This document shows positions 44,604 through 54,127 of a DNA stretch of 64,000 nt, one piece after another. How positions within the stretch are numbered: the first letter of the stretch is position 1; every line of letters begins with the position of its first letter. The notes beneath the pieces were generated by a model, which was not told where the DNA came from, made no database searches, and saw only the letters and a list, made by a program, of their open reading frames with translations. This stretch comes from Marinobacter sp. LA51 (lineage in GTDB: Bacteria > Pseudomonadota > Gammaproteobacteria > Pseudomonadales > Oleiphilaceae): the NCBI RefSeq assembly GCF_030297175.1, contig NZ_AP028070.1, positions 3,472,001 through 3,536,000 on the forward strand, written 5' to 3'. Position numbers and translations under genes: made by a program.

Positions 44604-46727
44604 TTACACCTGCTGAGCTTTCCCGCAGGGGCAATTGCTGAGAGGGCAGGAACCATCAGGCTGTTCCTGGCATTTCTGAACAACCGCAGACCTGTTCATT
44701 CTCGCCTGTTTCAGGCGATGAGCTACCACTGGCTTTGGCTCGGCATTCATTCGCTGACCAACATCATCCAGCTGCACAGGCGGCACCGCCTCACCATCCC
44801 TTTCAATCAACCCGGGCATTTCCGGCACCTTCGTTTTCTGTCCACTGCCCTTACCCGCCGCCCCACCGGCATTCATCTTGATCGCAGCTCCTCCCAGGGC
44901 GACACCGCTGGGGTCGATCTTTACAAAGCTACCGCCGGCCTTGAGGGTGAGTTCTGCGCCGGCTTCGATCACAGCTTTCTGCCCGGCCTTGATGTGCAGT
45001 TCGGTGCCAGCTTCATTCAACCAGGCCGCCCCCGCTTTCAGGCGCAGTGTGCCTGCCACCGAGAAACTGTGGTCCTTGCCCGTCTGCATTCGCTTCTCGC
45101 CATCGATCGTGCGATGCGCATTACCTTTGATGTGGCTGAAGCGATGGTTTTCCACAGTCAAATGACTGTCGTTCTTGATCACTTCGGTTCGATTGTGTTC
45201 GGTGAGCAGGTCCAGATCTTTCTGGGCGTGGACGTAGATCTGTTCCTTGTCCGCTTCGTCCTCGAAGCGTAATTCGTTGCTGCCCTCGCCCTTGTGAGTC
45301 TGGGTTTTCAGGGTGGTGCGGGTTTTGTGCTCAGGTAATGCGTACGGTGGTTTGTTGGTGGCGTGGTATGTGCGCCCGGTGATGATCGGCTGGTCCGGGT
45401 CGCCATCCAGAAAGGACACTATCACTTCATGGCCGATGCGGGGCAGCGCTACGAAACCATATTGCCCGCCGGCCCAACCCTGGCTAACCCGCAGCCAGGC
45501 GCCGCTGTGTTCATCATTTTGGCTGTAGCAATCCCACGGGAAGCGCACCTTCACCCGGCCGTGTTCGTCGCAGTGGATTTCTTCTCCTTCGGGCCCGGTG
45601 ACGATGGCGATCTGCGGCCCGTCCATGATGGGGCGATGAACACACTGCGGCCGCCAGGTGAGGTTCGCGGGGATGGCGCTGAAGCTGTTGTGGTAGGTAG
45701 TTGGTTCCGACCCGCCCTCTTCCTCTAAAGCCTGAGGCTGTTGGCCCTGATGAGTAACGGCAGTGAGCAGCCAGTCCCGGTTCAGATTCGGTTGGTCATG
45801 ATCGGTGAGTTCAACCTTGGCGCCCGGTGCGAAGTCCGGGCGATTGCTCTCGCCCTGGGCGGTGCTGGCGTCGTTTCGAAGCGCGTCCAGTTTTGCCTGG
45901 GTAAAAGGCTGGCCACTGGCATCGGCCTTGAATCGGCCCGGGTAGTCGAAGTGCTGGTAGTCGTCACGATGGTTGGGGGCGCTGGCGCCTTGCTCATGCA
46001 TCAGGGCATAGGCGGGGTTCTTGAAGGTGTAGTCTTTGAGCGCCACCGAAGCAGCCCTAACCCGCTCCTGGTAGCGGAACTTGAACACCGACAGTTGCCG
46101 GTGACTGCCACCCGCAGAGGCGTCATATCCGACCGGCGTCAGAACCGGTGCGTCGCCGTGATGATCAGCAACGATCAGCCCAGCCGATGCACTGCCGTCC
46201 ACCGCGCCATGCTGATAGCGGAAATGCCAGCCTTCCTCAGCCGCCAGTCGCTCCAGAAACGCCAGATCGCTTTCCCGGTGCTGAACGCAGTATTTCCGCT
46301 CCGCCGGCTCGCGCTTTAGTTCAAACACCGACTCCACAATGCCCCGCTCTTCCAGCAGTGTGCGCAAAATGGCGTCGGGACGTTGCTTCTGGAAAATCCG
46401 GCTGTTGTGCATCAATCCCAACCGCCACAACGGCGGCTGAATGACCAATTCATAGCGGGTTCGGCGATAGCCAGAGTCGCCGCGAGCAAATTCGCTGACC
46501 ACACCGGTAAAGCGACGCAGCGGTTCCCCATCCTGCCAGATCAACAGTTCGACAGGCTGCTCGAGCACATCCGCGGCGCCAATAGCGGGATCGATACTGG
46601 CCAGCTGTAAGCGGCCATGAAACAACTCGGAAAGGGCTTCGGTCAGCGCAAAGCCGACTACAGAAAAAACGTCTGAGGGAAACTCACCGACACGGACGGT
46701 GAACTGCAATCCATTTGCCTGAGGCAT
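44604..46727 (-). CDS. tssI: T6SS spike protein VgrG (TssI)
   Basis: Trimeric spike tip of the secretion needle. From the ATG at 46727 it has 707 residues (two earlier in-frame starts, to 46769, are possible). The gp27-like part covers about 1-370 and includes [20 protein letters not shown] and [20 protein letters not shown] sequence. The gp5-like OB fold and triplex repeat region follow ([40 protein letters not shown]). After the beta-prism an unusual tail of about 75 residues ends in a cysteine cluster ([18 protein letters not shown]). There is no catalytic C-terminal domain, so it probably carries its effector non-covalently through the DUF4123 adaptor. Confidence 0.95.
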   Translation of the reverse strand: MPQANGLQFTVRVGEFPSDVFSVVGFALTEALSELFHGRLQLASIDPAIGAADVLEQPVELLIWQDGEPLRRFTGVVSEFARGDSGYRRTRYELVIQPPLWRLGLMHNSRIFQKQRPDAILRTLLEERGIVESVFELKREPAERKYCVQHRESDLAFLERLAAEEGWHFRYQHGAVDGSASAGLIVADHHGDAPVLTPVGYDASAGGSHRQLSVFKFRYQERVRAASVALKDYTFKNPAYALMHEQGASAPNHRDDYQHFDYPGRFKADASGQPFTQAKLDALRNDASTAQGESNRPDFAPGAKVELTDHDQPNLNRDWLLTAVTHQGQQPQALEEEGGSEPTTYHNSFSAIPANLTWRPQCVHRPIMDGPQIAIVTGPEGEEIHCDEHGRVKVRFPWDCYSQNDEHSGAWLRVSQGWAGGQYGFVALPRIGHEVIVSFLDGDPDQPIITGRTYHATNKPPYALPEHKTRTTLKTQTHKGEGSNELRFEDEADKEQIYVHAQKDLDLLTEHNRTEVIKNDSHLTVENHRFSHIKGNAHRTIDGEKRMQTGKDHSFSVAGTLRLKAGAAWLNEAGTELHIKAGQKAVIEAGAELTLKAGGSFVKIDPSGVALGGAAIKMNAGGAAGKGSGQKTKVPEMPGLIERDGEAVPPVQLDDVGQRMNAEPKPVVAHRLKQARMNRSAVVQKCQEQPDGSCPLSNCPCGKAQQV

Positions 46728-46790
46728 GCCTTCAATCCTTTGAAGCATTCTGAATTTCCGGGCTCCCACATGTCTTGGGCAGAACCGATA

Positions 46791-46821
46791 CTTCCGGGGT
46801 GACCTCCTGTCATCCCGGAAG
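46791..46821 (-). promoter_or_regulatory. Stem-loop between tssM and vgrG
   Basis: A 13-bp stem (46791-46803 with 46809-46821, one G-T pair) closes a 5-nt loop in the only sizeable gap of the T6SS cluster. No T-run follows on the minus strand. It may attenuate transcription or be an RNA-processing or stability element that sets vgrG-module expression apart from the structural genes. Function is inferred. Confidence 0.7.
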
Positions 46822-46831
46822 TGGGGCCAGT

Positions 46832-49800
46832 CTAATACAAGCTGCGGGGCAGTCGGTACCCTGCAAGTAGTTGTTGTGTGAACGGGTTGGTATTACTGGC
46901 GGCATGAAGTCGATATTTCATTTCGCCATCGTCTACCTGGAAGCGTACGTCCACAGCACTATTGCTGACACCGGTGATATCTGCCTGATCGAGCAGGCGA
47001 AACAGTGCCCAGGGGCCGTTTTCCGAAATACTCCTGGGTGATCGGTTCACCTGGATCGGCACCAGGGTTATCCGGCTCTCCACGCTATCACGAAGGGTAT
47101 TTGGCCAGACCAGGGGAACGCTCTGGCGGGGACCATGGCTGAATTCCACCAGTTGACCGTCCAGGTTGACCACACTGCGACGCTTGTTCGCCGACAGGTT
47201 CAAAGGTTCAAGGGCGAACTCAACGTCCAGAGAGCCGCCCCGGGTGAAGTAGGCCCTGCGGATCCGATCAGCCTTCTCCAGCGAGTTGAGAACATCACGG
47301 CGCACCAAACTGGCGCGACGGGCGTCGCCCACCTGTTCGGGATGTTCATCCAGGAACAGCTTGAGATTGTCCCGGTAGAAGGTATCCAGCACCCCTTCAG
47401 GTCCAAAGAAACGCTCAAAATCCTGCAGGGCAACGTCGCGACCGGAGCTTGCACTGAATGGATAATGGCGGGCGAGGTTCTGCTGGAACGGCTGGTACAC
47501 CTCCCGGTACCACTCCCGCTCAAGCTGCGCCACAGCCTGGTCCAACAGAACCCGCCAGCTCTCATTTGCCAACTTGCCGAGCATGCGATTCAGTGGCTCA
47601 GGCTGGTTGTCGGCCATACGTTGAAGAGTAAAGATGGGGTCTGCCCCCTGCAGTCCCAGGCGGGCACGTGCAGCGGCAAGAGCGGCTTTGCCCTGGTCTG
47701 GCGATTCCTGAATATTGCGCATGTATTCATGGAGATCGCCAACCACGAGCATGATCTGGTCCAGCCCGGTTGGCTCTTCACCAATTTTGCGAGTGAGTTC
47801 ATTCAGGTCGGCAAACTGACGGTCAATTTCCACCAGCATCTGGAAATGAGGGGATTGTTCCAACAGGGTTCTCGCCGCGGCCTCGTCGCCCTCTTTCGCG
47901 GGCAACAGACGGGTGTTCTGCCGGACTTGCCCAAGCAGCTGAGCTAATGGTTTATGCCCGCTGGTCAGGCTTTCCAAAATCCGCACACCGTGATTCAGAT
48001 CTTCCAAACGGTGCAGGTCCAGACGGCTGAGCGCCTGCCGCCAGGCGCCGACATAGTGCTCAGCGTAGAGGGTTTGCAGACCTTTCTGGAGCTCCGCCTC
48101 GTCCGCCTTGCTGAAATCGACATTATCACGGCGCCCCAGCACCCAGGCATCGATCAAGGCCAACTCTGTCACTGAACCGGATTCCCTCAGGAACCATTGC
48201 TCCAAACCGTTTCTGGTTAGCAGGGCCGGAATCATCAGCGGGTCGCGCTGGTCAGATTCGGAGTGGTTCGTTGGCTCGCCATACTCATCCACCTGTCTGA
48301 AGACCGCACTGAAAGCGGGGCCGGAGGTCCGAGCCAGATCGACCGGCGCGCGGTATTCCCGCTCGGCTTTCTCCTGCAGGTCGTGATAAACCCGGGTGGG
48401 CGTAGCAACTTGCCCCAACTCATGCTGAGCCCATTGCACGCTGCTACGAAAAGGCGCCAGTGCCATCGTGGCTGTAGCATCACCGGCCCGGGACAGAGCG
48501 CCCAGATCGGTATGCTCCATGGCGTAGCTGAGGTGCTCCAGCAGGCTTCGCTGCTGGTCTTTCTGGCCGGGGAAGCTGCGCTGCCAGTACTCACGCATAT
48601 AACGAATGACCAGATCGCTGCGTCTGCCGCTGGCGTCGTAGAGCATTCGGAGCACCCGTAAGTGATCAAGGCGCTCAGCGTGATCGTCGGATACCTGCCC
48701 CATTTCACCCATGACACCAAACATCAACGCCGGCAGGTATTGGTAGGCAAGCATATCAAGATAGGCGGTCTCCACCGCAGGTCCAACCCGGTGCCCCTGG
48801 TAGAGGCCCATATCGGTCACCACCGGCCACTCCTCATGATGGTCCCCGAAAGCAAGTGTGGCTTTGCGCAGTTCGCTCAAGGGTTCCAGCAGATTGCGGC
48901 CAGTGGCGTCCGGCTCAAATCCGACCGGTTGCCAGTTGTCGAGGAAGCTCCGTACCCGGCTTTCTACCTGATCAGCAGCACCGGCGTTTTTCTGAAAGTA
49001 GTGCTGCCAGCCCGCTGTCATCCCTACCCCAGCGCTGATGGCCAAGACAGCTGCCGCGGCAACTGCGTGCTGACGTCGACGAATGACTCGGTGATTATCA
49101 CCGGCAAGACCCGCTTCCCGGTAGATGATGTTCGGGAACAGGGAGTGGGCGAACAAGCTGGCACTCTGTCCCGTGCGTTGTGCCGGTTGAATCGGCGTAG
49201 CCATGCCATAGTTGGTTGCCGCCGCCGACACGAAGGCATCTTCCGGGACACCTTCCTGAACCACAGACGTGAAGTAGGTACCCCGAACCAGCGCCGGTGT
49301 TGAAAACGCATCGGAGGACAGCAGCTCGGCCAGAAACCCTTCCAGGGTCGGCTTCAAACCAGCGAGTTGGCGGGTAAAGGAATACACCGCAGCCTTGTCT
49401 TCAGCATCGTGAAGATCCGCGAGCACATCGGGCAAGCGCTGAGAAAGCCGGTTGCTCAGTGCTGCAAAACGTTCGGCGAATTCGCTCAGCCAGTCGTCGT
49501 TGTCCAGCCGGTCGCCCAGCGCAAAGGTAAAGCCGAGTGCCTGTTCCTTTTCTTCCTTGCTCAGCCCCTTCACCAGGGGGCCAAAACCATAAAGCAGGTC
49601 CATCTTGGTGAAGCAGACATAAACCGGCAGCCGGGACCCTAGCTGCTCCATCAATTCTCGCAATCGCGTTCGCAGCAAGATGGCCTGCGCCTTGCGCCTG
49701 GATTCACTGGTGACGCTGAGACTCGCCACATCCACGGTCAAAACCACCCCATTCAGCGGTCTTTGCGGGCGGTTGCGTTCTAACCAGTAGATAAAATGCT

Positions 49801-50416
49801 GCCAGAGCCGGTGAGGAAGCTCTGACCCGGCGCCATCATCATAGCCCTGACTCAACAATTCACCGTCAGGATCAATCAGCACGCCGTCATCGCCAATCCA
49901 CCAGTCAAAACCAATGGGGTTGTGATCTGCGCGGCTGTTCCGGGTCACGTTAGTCAGCGTGTAGGTTTGCCCCGAGCGTTGAATCAGACTGCTCTTGCCG
50001 GCGTCTTCCAAACCCATCACCAGGTACCAGGGCAGACGATAAACGCCTTTGCGACCGGGTAAATTGTTCTTCAATGAGGCAAGCTGACGGTCCAGCAGCC
50101 GTTGCTGCCGGCGCTCATAGGGCAAGATGGGGTCTTCGAGTTCCTGCTCGGCTTCGGCCTTGGCGCCGTCCACTTTGCGCAGTCTACTGGCTAGCATGAA
50201 GCCCCAGACCATTGCGACCATCAGAATGACGCCCAGCGTTACCAGTGCCCGCATCTGCCACGCGGCCAGAGGGTACTCGCCATTCATGGGCCAGCTCGGC
50301 CCCAGCCACCAGGTGGCCACCAGCAACGCAATCACCCCCAGGGCCAGGGCCAATCGCGCGGCGCTCCGAAGGTAAGGCAACAGCCTGCTGCCAATGAGTA
50401 AAACCTTTCTCCACAT
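46832..50416 (-). CDS. tssM: T6SS membrane-complex protein TssM (IcmF/VasK)
   Basis: Large inner-membrane component that, with TssJ and TssL, forms the channel for the needle. It has 1194 residues. Two N-terminal TMs (about 20-42 and 52-75) are followed by a cytoplasmic NTPase-like domain with intact P-loop [16 protein letters not shown] and [19 protein letters not shown] third TM lies at about 440-462 ([20 protein letters not shown]), and the rest is periplasmic and binds TssJ. The C-terminus [14 protein letters not shown] fits the DUF1215/IcmF-C region. The ATG at 50416 is used because AGGA is 8 bp upstream; another ATG lies three codons earlier. Confidence 0.95.
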   Translation of the reverse strand: MWRKVLLIGSRLLPYLRSAARLALALGVIALLVATWWLGPSWPMNGEYPLAAWQMRALVTLGVILMVAMVWGFMLASRLRKVDGAKAEAEQELEDPILPYERRQQRLLDRQLASLKNNLPGRKGVYRLPWYLVMGLEDAGKSSLIQRSGQTYTLTNVTRNSRADHNPIGFDWWIGDDGVLIDPDGELLSQGYDDGAGSELPHRLWQHFIYWLERNRPQRPLNGVVLTVDVASLSVTSESRRKAQAILLRTRLRELMEQLGSRLPVYVCFTKMDLLYGFGPLVKGLSKEEKEQALGFTFALGDRLDNDDWLSEFAERFAALSNRLSQRLPDVLADLHDAEDKAAVYSFTRQLAGLKPTLEGFLAELLSSDAFSTPALVRGTYFTSVVQEGVPEDAFVSAAATNYGMATPIQPAQRTGQSASLFAHSLFPNIIYREAGLAGDNHRVIRRRQHAVAAAAVLAISAGVGMTAGWQHYFQKNAGAADQVESRVRSFLDNWQPVGFEPDATGRNLLEPLSELRKATLAFGDHHEEWPVVTDMGLYQGHRVGPAVETAYLDMLAYQYLPALMFGVMGEMGQVSDDHAERLDHLRVLRMLYDASGRRSDLVIRYMREYWQRSFPGQKDQQRSLLEHLSYAMEHTDLGALSRAGDATATMALAPFRSSVQWAQHELGQVATPTRVYHDLQEKAEREYRAPVDLARTSGPAFSAVFRQVDEYGEPTNHSESDQRDPLMIPALLTRNGLEQWFLRESGSVTELALIDAWVLGRRDNVDFSKADEAELQKGLQTLYAEHYVGAWRQALSRLDLHRLEDLNHGVRILESLTSGHKPLAQLLGQVRQNTRLLPAKEGDEAAARTLLEQSPHFQMLVEIDRQFADLNELTRKIGEEPTGLDQIMLVVGDLHEYMRNIQESPDQGKAALAAARARLGLQGADPIFTLQRMADNQPEPLNRMLGKLANESWRVLLDQAVAQLEREWYREVYQPFQQNLARHYPFSASSGRDVALQDFERFFGPEGVLDTFYRDNLKLFLDEHPEQVGDARRASLVRRDVLNSLEKADRIRRAYFTRGGSLDVEFALEPLNLSANKRRSVVNLDGQLVEFSHGPRQSVPLVWPNTLRDSVESRITLVPIQVNRSPRSISENGPWALFRLLDQADITGVSNSAVDVRFQVDDGEMKYRLHAASNTNPFTQQLLAGYRLPRSLY

Positions 50417-50456
50417 GGTTTCCATTCCTGCAATAACTCCCTGATGTTTCTATTGA

Positions 50457-51884
50457 TCAGGCCAGCCGATCAAGCTGCCGAATCAGAGTTGGCTCCCACT
50501 CATTGAGCGCCAACTCCTGAACCTGCGAATGCAGGTCTGCAATTTGCTGCGTCGCCAGAGCGCCGAGGCCCGCTTCTTTGAGCACCTGGGCATTGGTCAG
50601 ACGCCAGTAAAACCGATCGCGCGGCTCTCTGGCCTCCGCCAGCCCCTCATCCATTAACTGCATGGCCGCAGGAAGTGAGTTTTTCGACACCAGTTCCCGG
50701 GCCTGATCAAAGGCCAGTTCCCACGGATTTGCGCCGGCCTCCTTACCGGCACTTCCCGATGGTGCGGCCCAGAGCCAATCAGCTGCCTCGTCCCCCAGGA
50801 AGGGTGTGCCATCGTTGAATGTCAGTTCAGTCAGTTTCGGCAGCCGCTCGACAAAGGCCTTCACGTCCTCACGAATAGCCTGTGCGCAGGCATCGTGACC
50901 CAGTGCGCTAGCCGTGCGGGCACTGAACCAGTGGCCATCAAGCCAGAACGGGCTTACCGACAGGCTCTGCTCAATCCGTTGCCACAAGTCGGCATCGGGA
51001 GCTTTATCCAGGCATTCCCGATACTCGGCCACCCGGTCCGGGCTGACCGCTGCCAAGTCCGTTCGCACCTCATCCCGGGTCGGCGGCACGCTGACAATTC
51101 CGTGCCAGATGGCGTATCGCCGCACCCGATACCCGAGAGCACTGTGCGGCGTACTATTAGTAAGCAAGTCCGCGACCTTGAGCAGACTTTGCCGGGTCGC
51201 CCGTTCATTGCCGGAATCCAGGCTCAGCGCCCCCAGACTTGGTACGGCGGCCTGAACCGGCCTTTCGGCACTTGCAAGCGCCGGTGTTTCGGTGTGCGAC
51301 GACTGAGAACCGGCGGGTGCGGATTCACTCGCTTTTGGCAATTGTTCAACGGCCCGCCGGAGATCACCGATGGGGTCTTGGGGCAATTGCAGATCTACAG
51401 CTCGGGCAAGCAGCTGCTCAATCAGTTCCAGGCAGAATTCACGGCCATCGCCAACACTGCTATCAAACGACAGTGCCGCGGCATGATTGCCACTTCGCTG
51501 CAGCATCTGGGAAAACATCATGGTGCGCGCCCGTTTTCCCCGATCTCCCGGGTAGGGCCAGGCCTTGCCCCACCAGTTCTCCAGGACCTGTTGCAGCAGG
51601 TACAGGGATAGCGCAAATCGTTCGCCATCACCGCCCCGCTGCAGTCCCAACATCAGGAAACCAAGGACGCGCAGATCCTTGCTTCGATCCGACAGGATCT
51701 TGAGCGCCTCGCCTTCTACCTTCTGCCAGTCAATTTCGGTGTGGGCCAGGGACCCCATTTTCATTATTTCGTTTTCCAGAAACTCCAGGGCCACGTCGTC
51801 TTCGAGTTTGGGTCCCATTGCCAGGTCACCGCTCAGCGGTGCCAGCACTTGTTCCGCATACGGATGTTGTACAACGGCCTGCAT
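50457..51884 (-). CDS. tssA: T6SS protein TssA (ImpA domain, VasJ-like)
   Basis: A 475-residue TssA protein, which primes sheath assembly or caps the sheath. The ImpA N-terminal domain is at about residues 12-140 (PLSGDLAMGPKLEDD, LMLGLQRGGDGERFALSLYL, WWGKAWPYPGDRGKRARTMM). A linker rich in Ala/Ser is at 175-220, and a C-terminal VasJ-like helical domain spans about 225-475. The same layout is seen in V. cholerae VasJ. It is 33 bp downstream of vasI and 40 bp upstream of tssM. Confidence 0.92.
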   Translation of the reverse strand: MQAVVQHPYAEQVLAPLSGDLAMGPKLEDDVALEFLENEIMKMGSLAHTEIDWQKVEGEALKILSDRSKDLRVLGFLMLGLQRGGDGERFALSLYLLQQVLENWWGKAWPYPGDRGKRARTMMFSQMLQRSGNHAAALSFDSSVGDGREFCLELIEQLLARAVDLQLPQDPIGDLRRAVEQLPKASESAPAGSQSSHTETPALASAERPVQAAVPSLGALSLDSGNERATRQSLLKVADLLTNSTPHSALGYRVRRYAIWHGIVSVPPTRDEVRTDLAAVSPDRVAEYRECLDKAPDADLWQRIEQSLSVSPFWLDGHWFSARTASALGHDACAQAIREDVKAFVERLPKLTELTFNDGTPFLGDEAADWLWAAPSGSAGKEAGANPWELAFDQARELVSKNSLPAAMQLMDEGLAEAREPRDRFYWRLTNAQVLKEAGLGALATQQIADLHSQVQELALNEWEPTLIRQLDRLA

Positions 51885-51917
51885 CTTCAGCTCCCTCTAC
51901 CTGCCAAGCACATGTCT

Positions 51918-52538
51918 CTACCAGCCACACGCCGAGCGGAGCGGTTGAATAGCGTCACTGAAACCGGACAGGTCGAACACCAGGCCATCCAGTTCGGACG
52001 TGTTGGCCGTCAGGGTGATGTCCGCTACCGACGCCATGGCCTTGATCGATCGAATTGCAGGTAGGCCGCGGCCGCCACTCACCAGGTAGCCGCCACCGCG
52101 AACACGCCAGTCGGCTTGCCCGCTGCCTAAATCCAGCGTTATCCGCTCGGCATTCAACGCACTCGGCAGCATCAGCGCCAGCTCGGTAATGTTGTTGTGG
52201 CACTGCAACACCAGCAAGGGCCTTGGCGGCTGCGTGCCCAGGGCACCAACGGTTACCAGGTGCCCGGCAGCATCACCGGTATTGCGATACACCACTGCTT
52301 GTCGCTCCCCAGCCTGTGCAAACGCCTGGCGCCAACGCTCAGGCTGATAGCCCCGGGGTAAACGTGCTTCGCGAGCAGTCTCGGTGGGCATGCCAAAGAG
52401 ATCGTCATAGCAGGCAAGGCGCTCCAAGCGGTTGGTCTCCTGGGCACAGCCGCGAGCGCCCTCCATCAGATTCGCCATCGCTGGCGCCGGCACCAAACCG
52501 GCGAACAACGCCGCGATACAGACCGTGAAAAGTCTCAT
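51918..52538 (-). CDS. vasI: T6SS-associated VasI/TagO-like exported protein
   Basis: A 206-residue protein with a signal peptide (LFTVCIAALFAGLVPAPAMA, residues 3-22) and the VasI/TagO pattern: EGARGCAQETNRLERLACYD near the mature start and CHNNITELALML later on. Function in secretion is poorly known; it is probably periplasmic. The ATG at 52538 overlaps the vasH stop in an ATGA, showing translational coupling. An upstream open frame (to 52565) lies inside vasH and was not used. Confidence 0.85.
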   Translation of the reverse strand: MRLFTVCIAALFAGLVPAPAMANLMEGARGCAQETNRLERLACYDDLFGMPTETAREARLPRGYQPERWRQAFAQAGERQAVVYRNTGDAAGHLVTVGALGTQPPRPLLVLQCHNNITELALMLPSALNAERITLDLGSGQADWRVRGGGYLVSGGRGLPAIRSIKAMASVADITLTANTSELDGLVFDLSGFSDAIQPLRSACGW

Positions 52539-54109
52539 AGGTCGACAACCTGATACTTCAGACACTTGTGCGCCAGGGTGCGCTTGGGTAAACCGAGACT
52601 CTCGGCCGCCTGGGCGCGATTCCCGCCATACTGTTCCAAACGTTGACGAATAATAGCGGCCTCAAATGCCTGGGCGGCCGCCTTAAGATCGCGAATGTCC
52701 TCAGTATCGGGGCCACTGGGCCGGGTTTTGGGCGCAACCTCGGCGCTGACCTGGGCGCTGCCCTCACCAAACAGATCCTCCAGACGCAGCACCTCCGGCT
52801 GGATGTCGTCTCCGGCGGGGGTTTGCAGGCACGCCAGCTCGATGATGTTGCGCAGTTCCCGAACATTGCCCGGGAAGTCGTACTCCTGCAGCTTTTGCAG
52901 GGCATGACTGCTGATGCCCACCGGGCCGGAACCCTCGCGACTGGAATACAACCGGATGAAATGACGGCTCAGGGCTTCCAGATCCTCAGGTCGCTCCCGC
53001 AGAGGACTCACCCGCAGCGGAAACTGACTCAGCCGGTAAAACAAGTCCCGGCGGAAACGACCGTCTTCGATCCCGCGCTGCAATGGCTGATGCGTTGCCG
53101 CCACCAGCCGAAAATCTGAATGCTGTTCGGCCTGGGCGCCAAGTGGACGGAACGTTCGATTCTCCAGAACCCGCAGCAACTTTGACTGCAGCGCCAAGGG
53201 CATATCGCCGATTTCATCCAGAAACAGCGTGCCTCCGTCTGCCTGCGCCAGAAGCCCATCCTTGGCTTGATCGGCACCGGAAAAGGCGCCCTTGGTGTGC
53301 CCGAAAAGCTCGTTTTCAAGCAACGTATCCGGGATGGCCGCACAGTTAACGACCACCAGCGGTCCTTTGGCTCGCTCCGAAAGATTGTGGATGCCACGGG
53401 CCACTACATCCTTGCCACACCCGGTTTCGCCCTGCACCAACACCGAAAGCTGGCTGCCTGCCGCCCGGACTATCTGGGCTCTGAGCTGATTCATCGCCAC
53501 GGAGTTGCCTACCAACTCCTGTGCCAGCCGTTCACAACTCCGGCGCAAGCTGTCAGCGCCGCTCAGAGTATCTAGCGACCGCTTGAGCATTCGCCGCTGC
53601 CAGACCTGATCGCGGCTTTGTAACTGGCTTACCCATTGATGGGTGAGCACCGTCGTCAAGCCGTTGTAAAGTGGCTGGGCAACGATCCCTTTCCACTCTG
53701 GTTCATCCCGACACAGCACCAGTACACCGAGGGTACGGCCATCTGCTCCAACCAACGGCTCGATCCACAGCGACCGGGGGCGATCACTGGCATCAAACAA
53801 CGCCTGAAACCCCGGATGGTCCAGCCGGTAACTGGCAGCCCGGGATAACTCTCGTGCCTGCCCGGAGCGCAGAACATGGCTGAAGGGGTGACTGAAATCG
53901 GCACAGTCAAACTCGCCCAATTCCGCCAGCTCCGCGCAGTGCAGGGTGCGGCCGCTTAGATCCAGTTCCAGCGCCCAGCACCGGGTCAGGCCGAAGACTC
54001 TCGTGAGTTGAGCGGTGGCTGTCTCCAGCAGCGTCGGCAAAGTGCTCTGCCTGATCAGTGCCACCGCAAGATCAATGCCGGTGTGCAGCTCCGTCTGCAT
54101 CCGTCCCAT
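52535..54109 (-). CDS. vasH: Sigma-54-dependent T6SS activator VasH
   Basis: Bacterial enhancer-binding protein of 524 residues that activates RpoN-dependent T6SS promoters (in V. cholerae, hcp operons). A GAF-like sensory domain covers about 10-170. The AAA+ domain (about 205-435) has Walker A QGETGCGKDVVARGIH and Walker B DGGTLFLDEIGDMPLALQSK. The sigma-54 contact loop reads GAFSGA instead of the usual GAFTGA. The C-terminus is a Fis-type helix-turn-helix (NRAQAAESLGLPKRTLAHK). The ATG at 54109 lies 18 bp after clpV. Confidence 0.94.
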   Translation of the reverse strand: MGRMQTELHTGIDLAVALIRQSTLPTLLETATAQLTRVFGLTRCWALELDLSGRTLHCAELAELGEFDCADFSHPFSHVLRSGQARELSRAASYRLDHPGFQALFDASDRPRSLWIEPLVGADGRTLGVLVLCRDEPEWKGIVAQPLYNGLTTVLTHQWVSQLQSRDQVWQRRMLKRSLDTLSGADSLRRSCERLAQELVGNSVAMNQLRAQIVRAAGSQLSVLVQGETGCGKDVVARGIHNLSERAKGPLVVVNCAAIPDTLLENELFGHTKGAFSGADQAKDGLLAQADGGTLFLDEIGDMPLALQSKLLRVLENRTFRPLGAQAEQHSDFRLVAATHQPLQRGIEDGRFRRDLFYRLSQFPLRVSPLRERPEDLEALSRHFIRLYSSREGSGPVGISSHALQKLQEYDFPGNVRELRNIIELACLQTPAGDDIQPEVLRLEDLFGEGSAQVSAEVAPKTRPSGPDTEDIRDLKAAAQAFEAAIIRQRLEQYGGNRAQAAESLGLPKRTLAHKCLKYQVVDL

Positions 54110-54127
54110 GATTCTGTTCCCTAGTCG

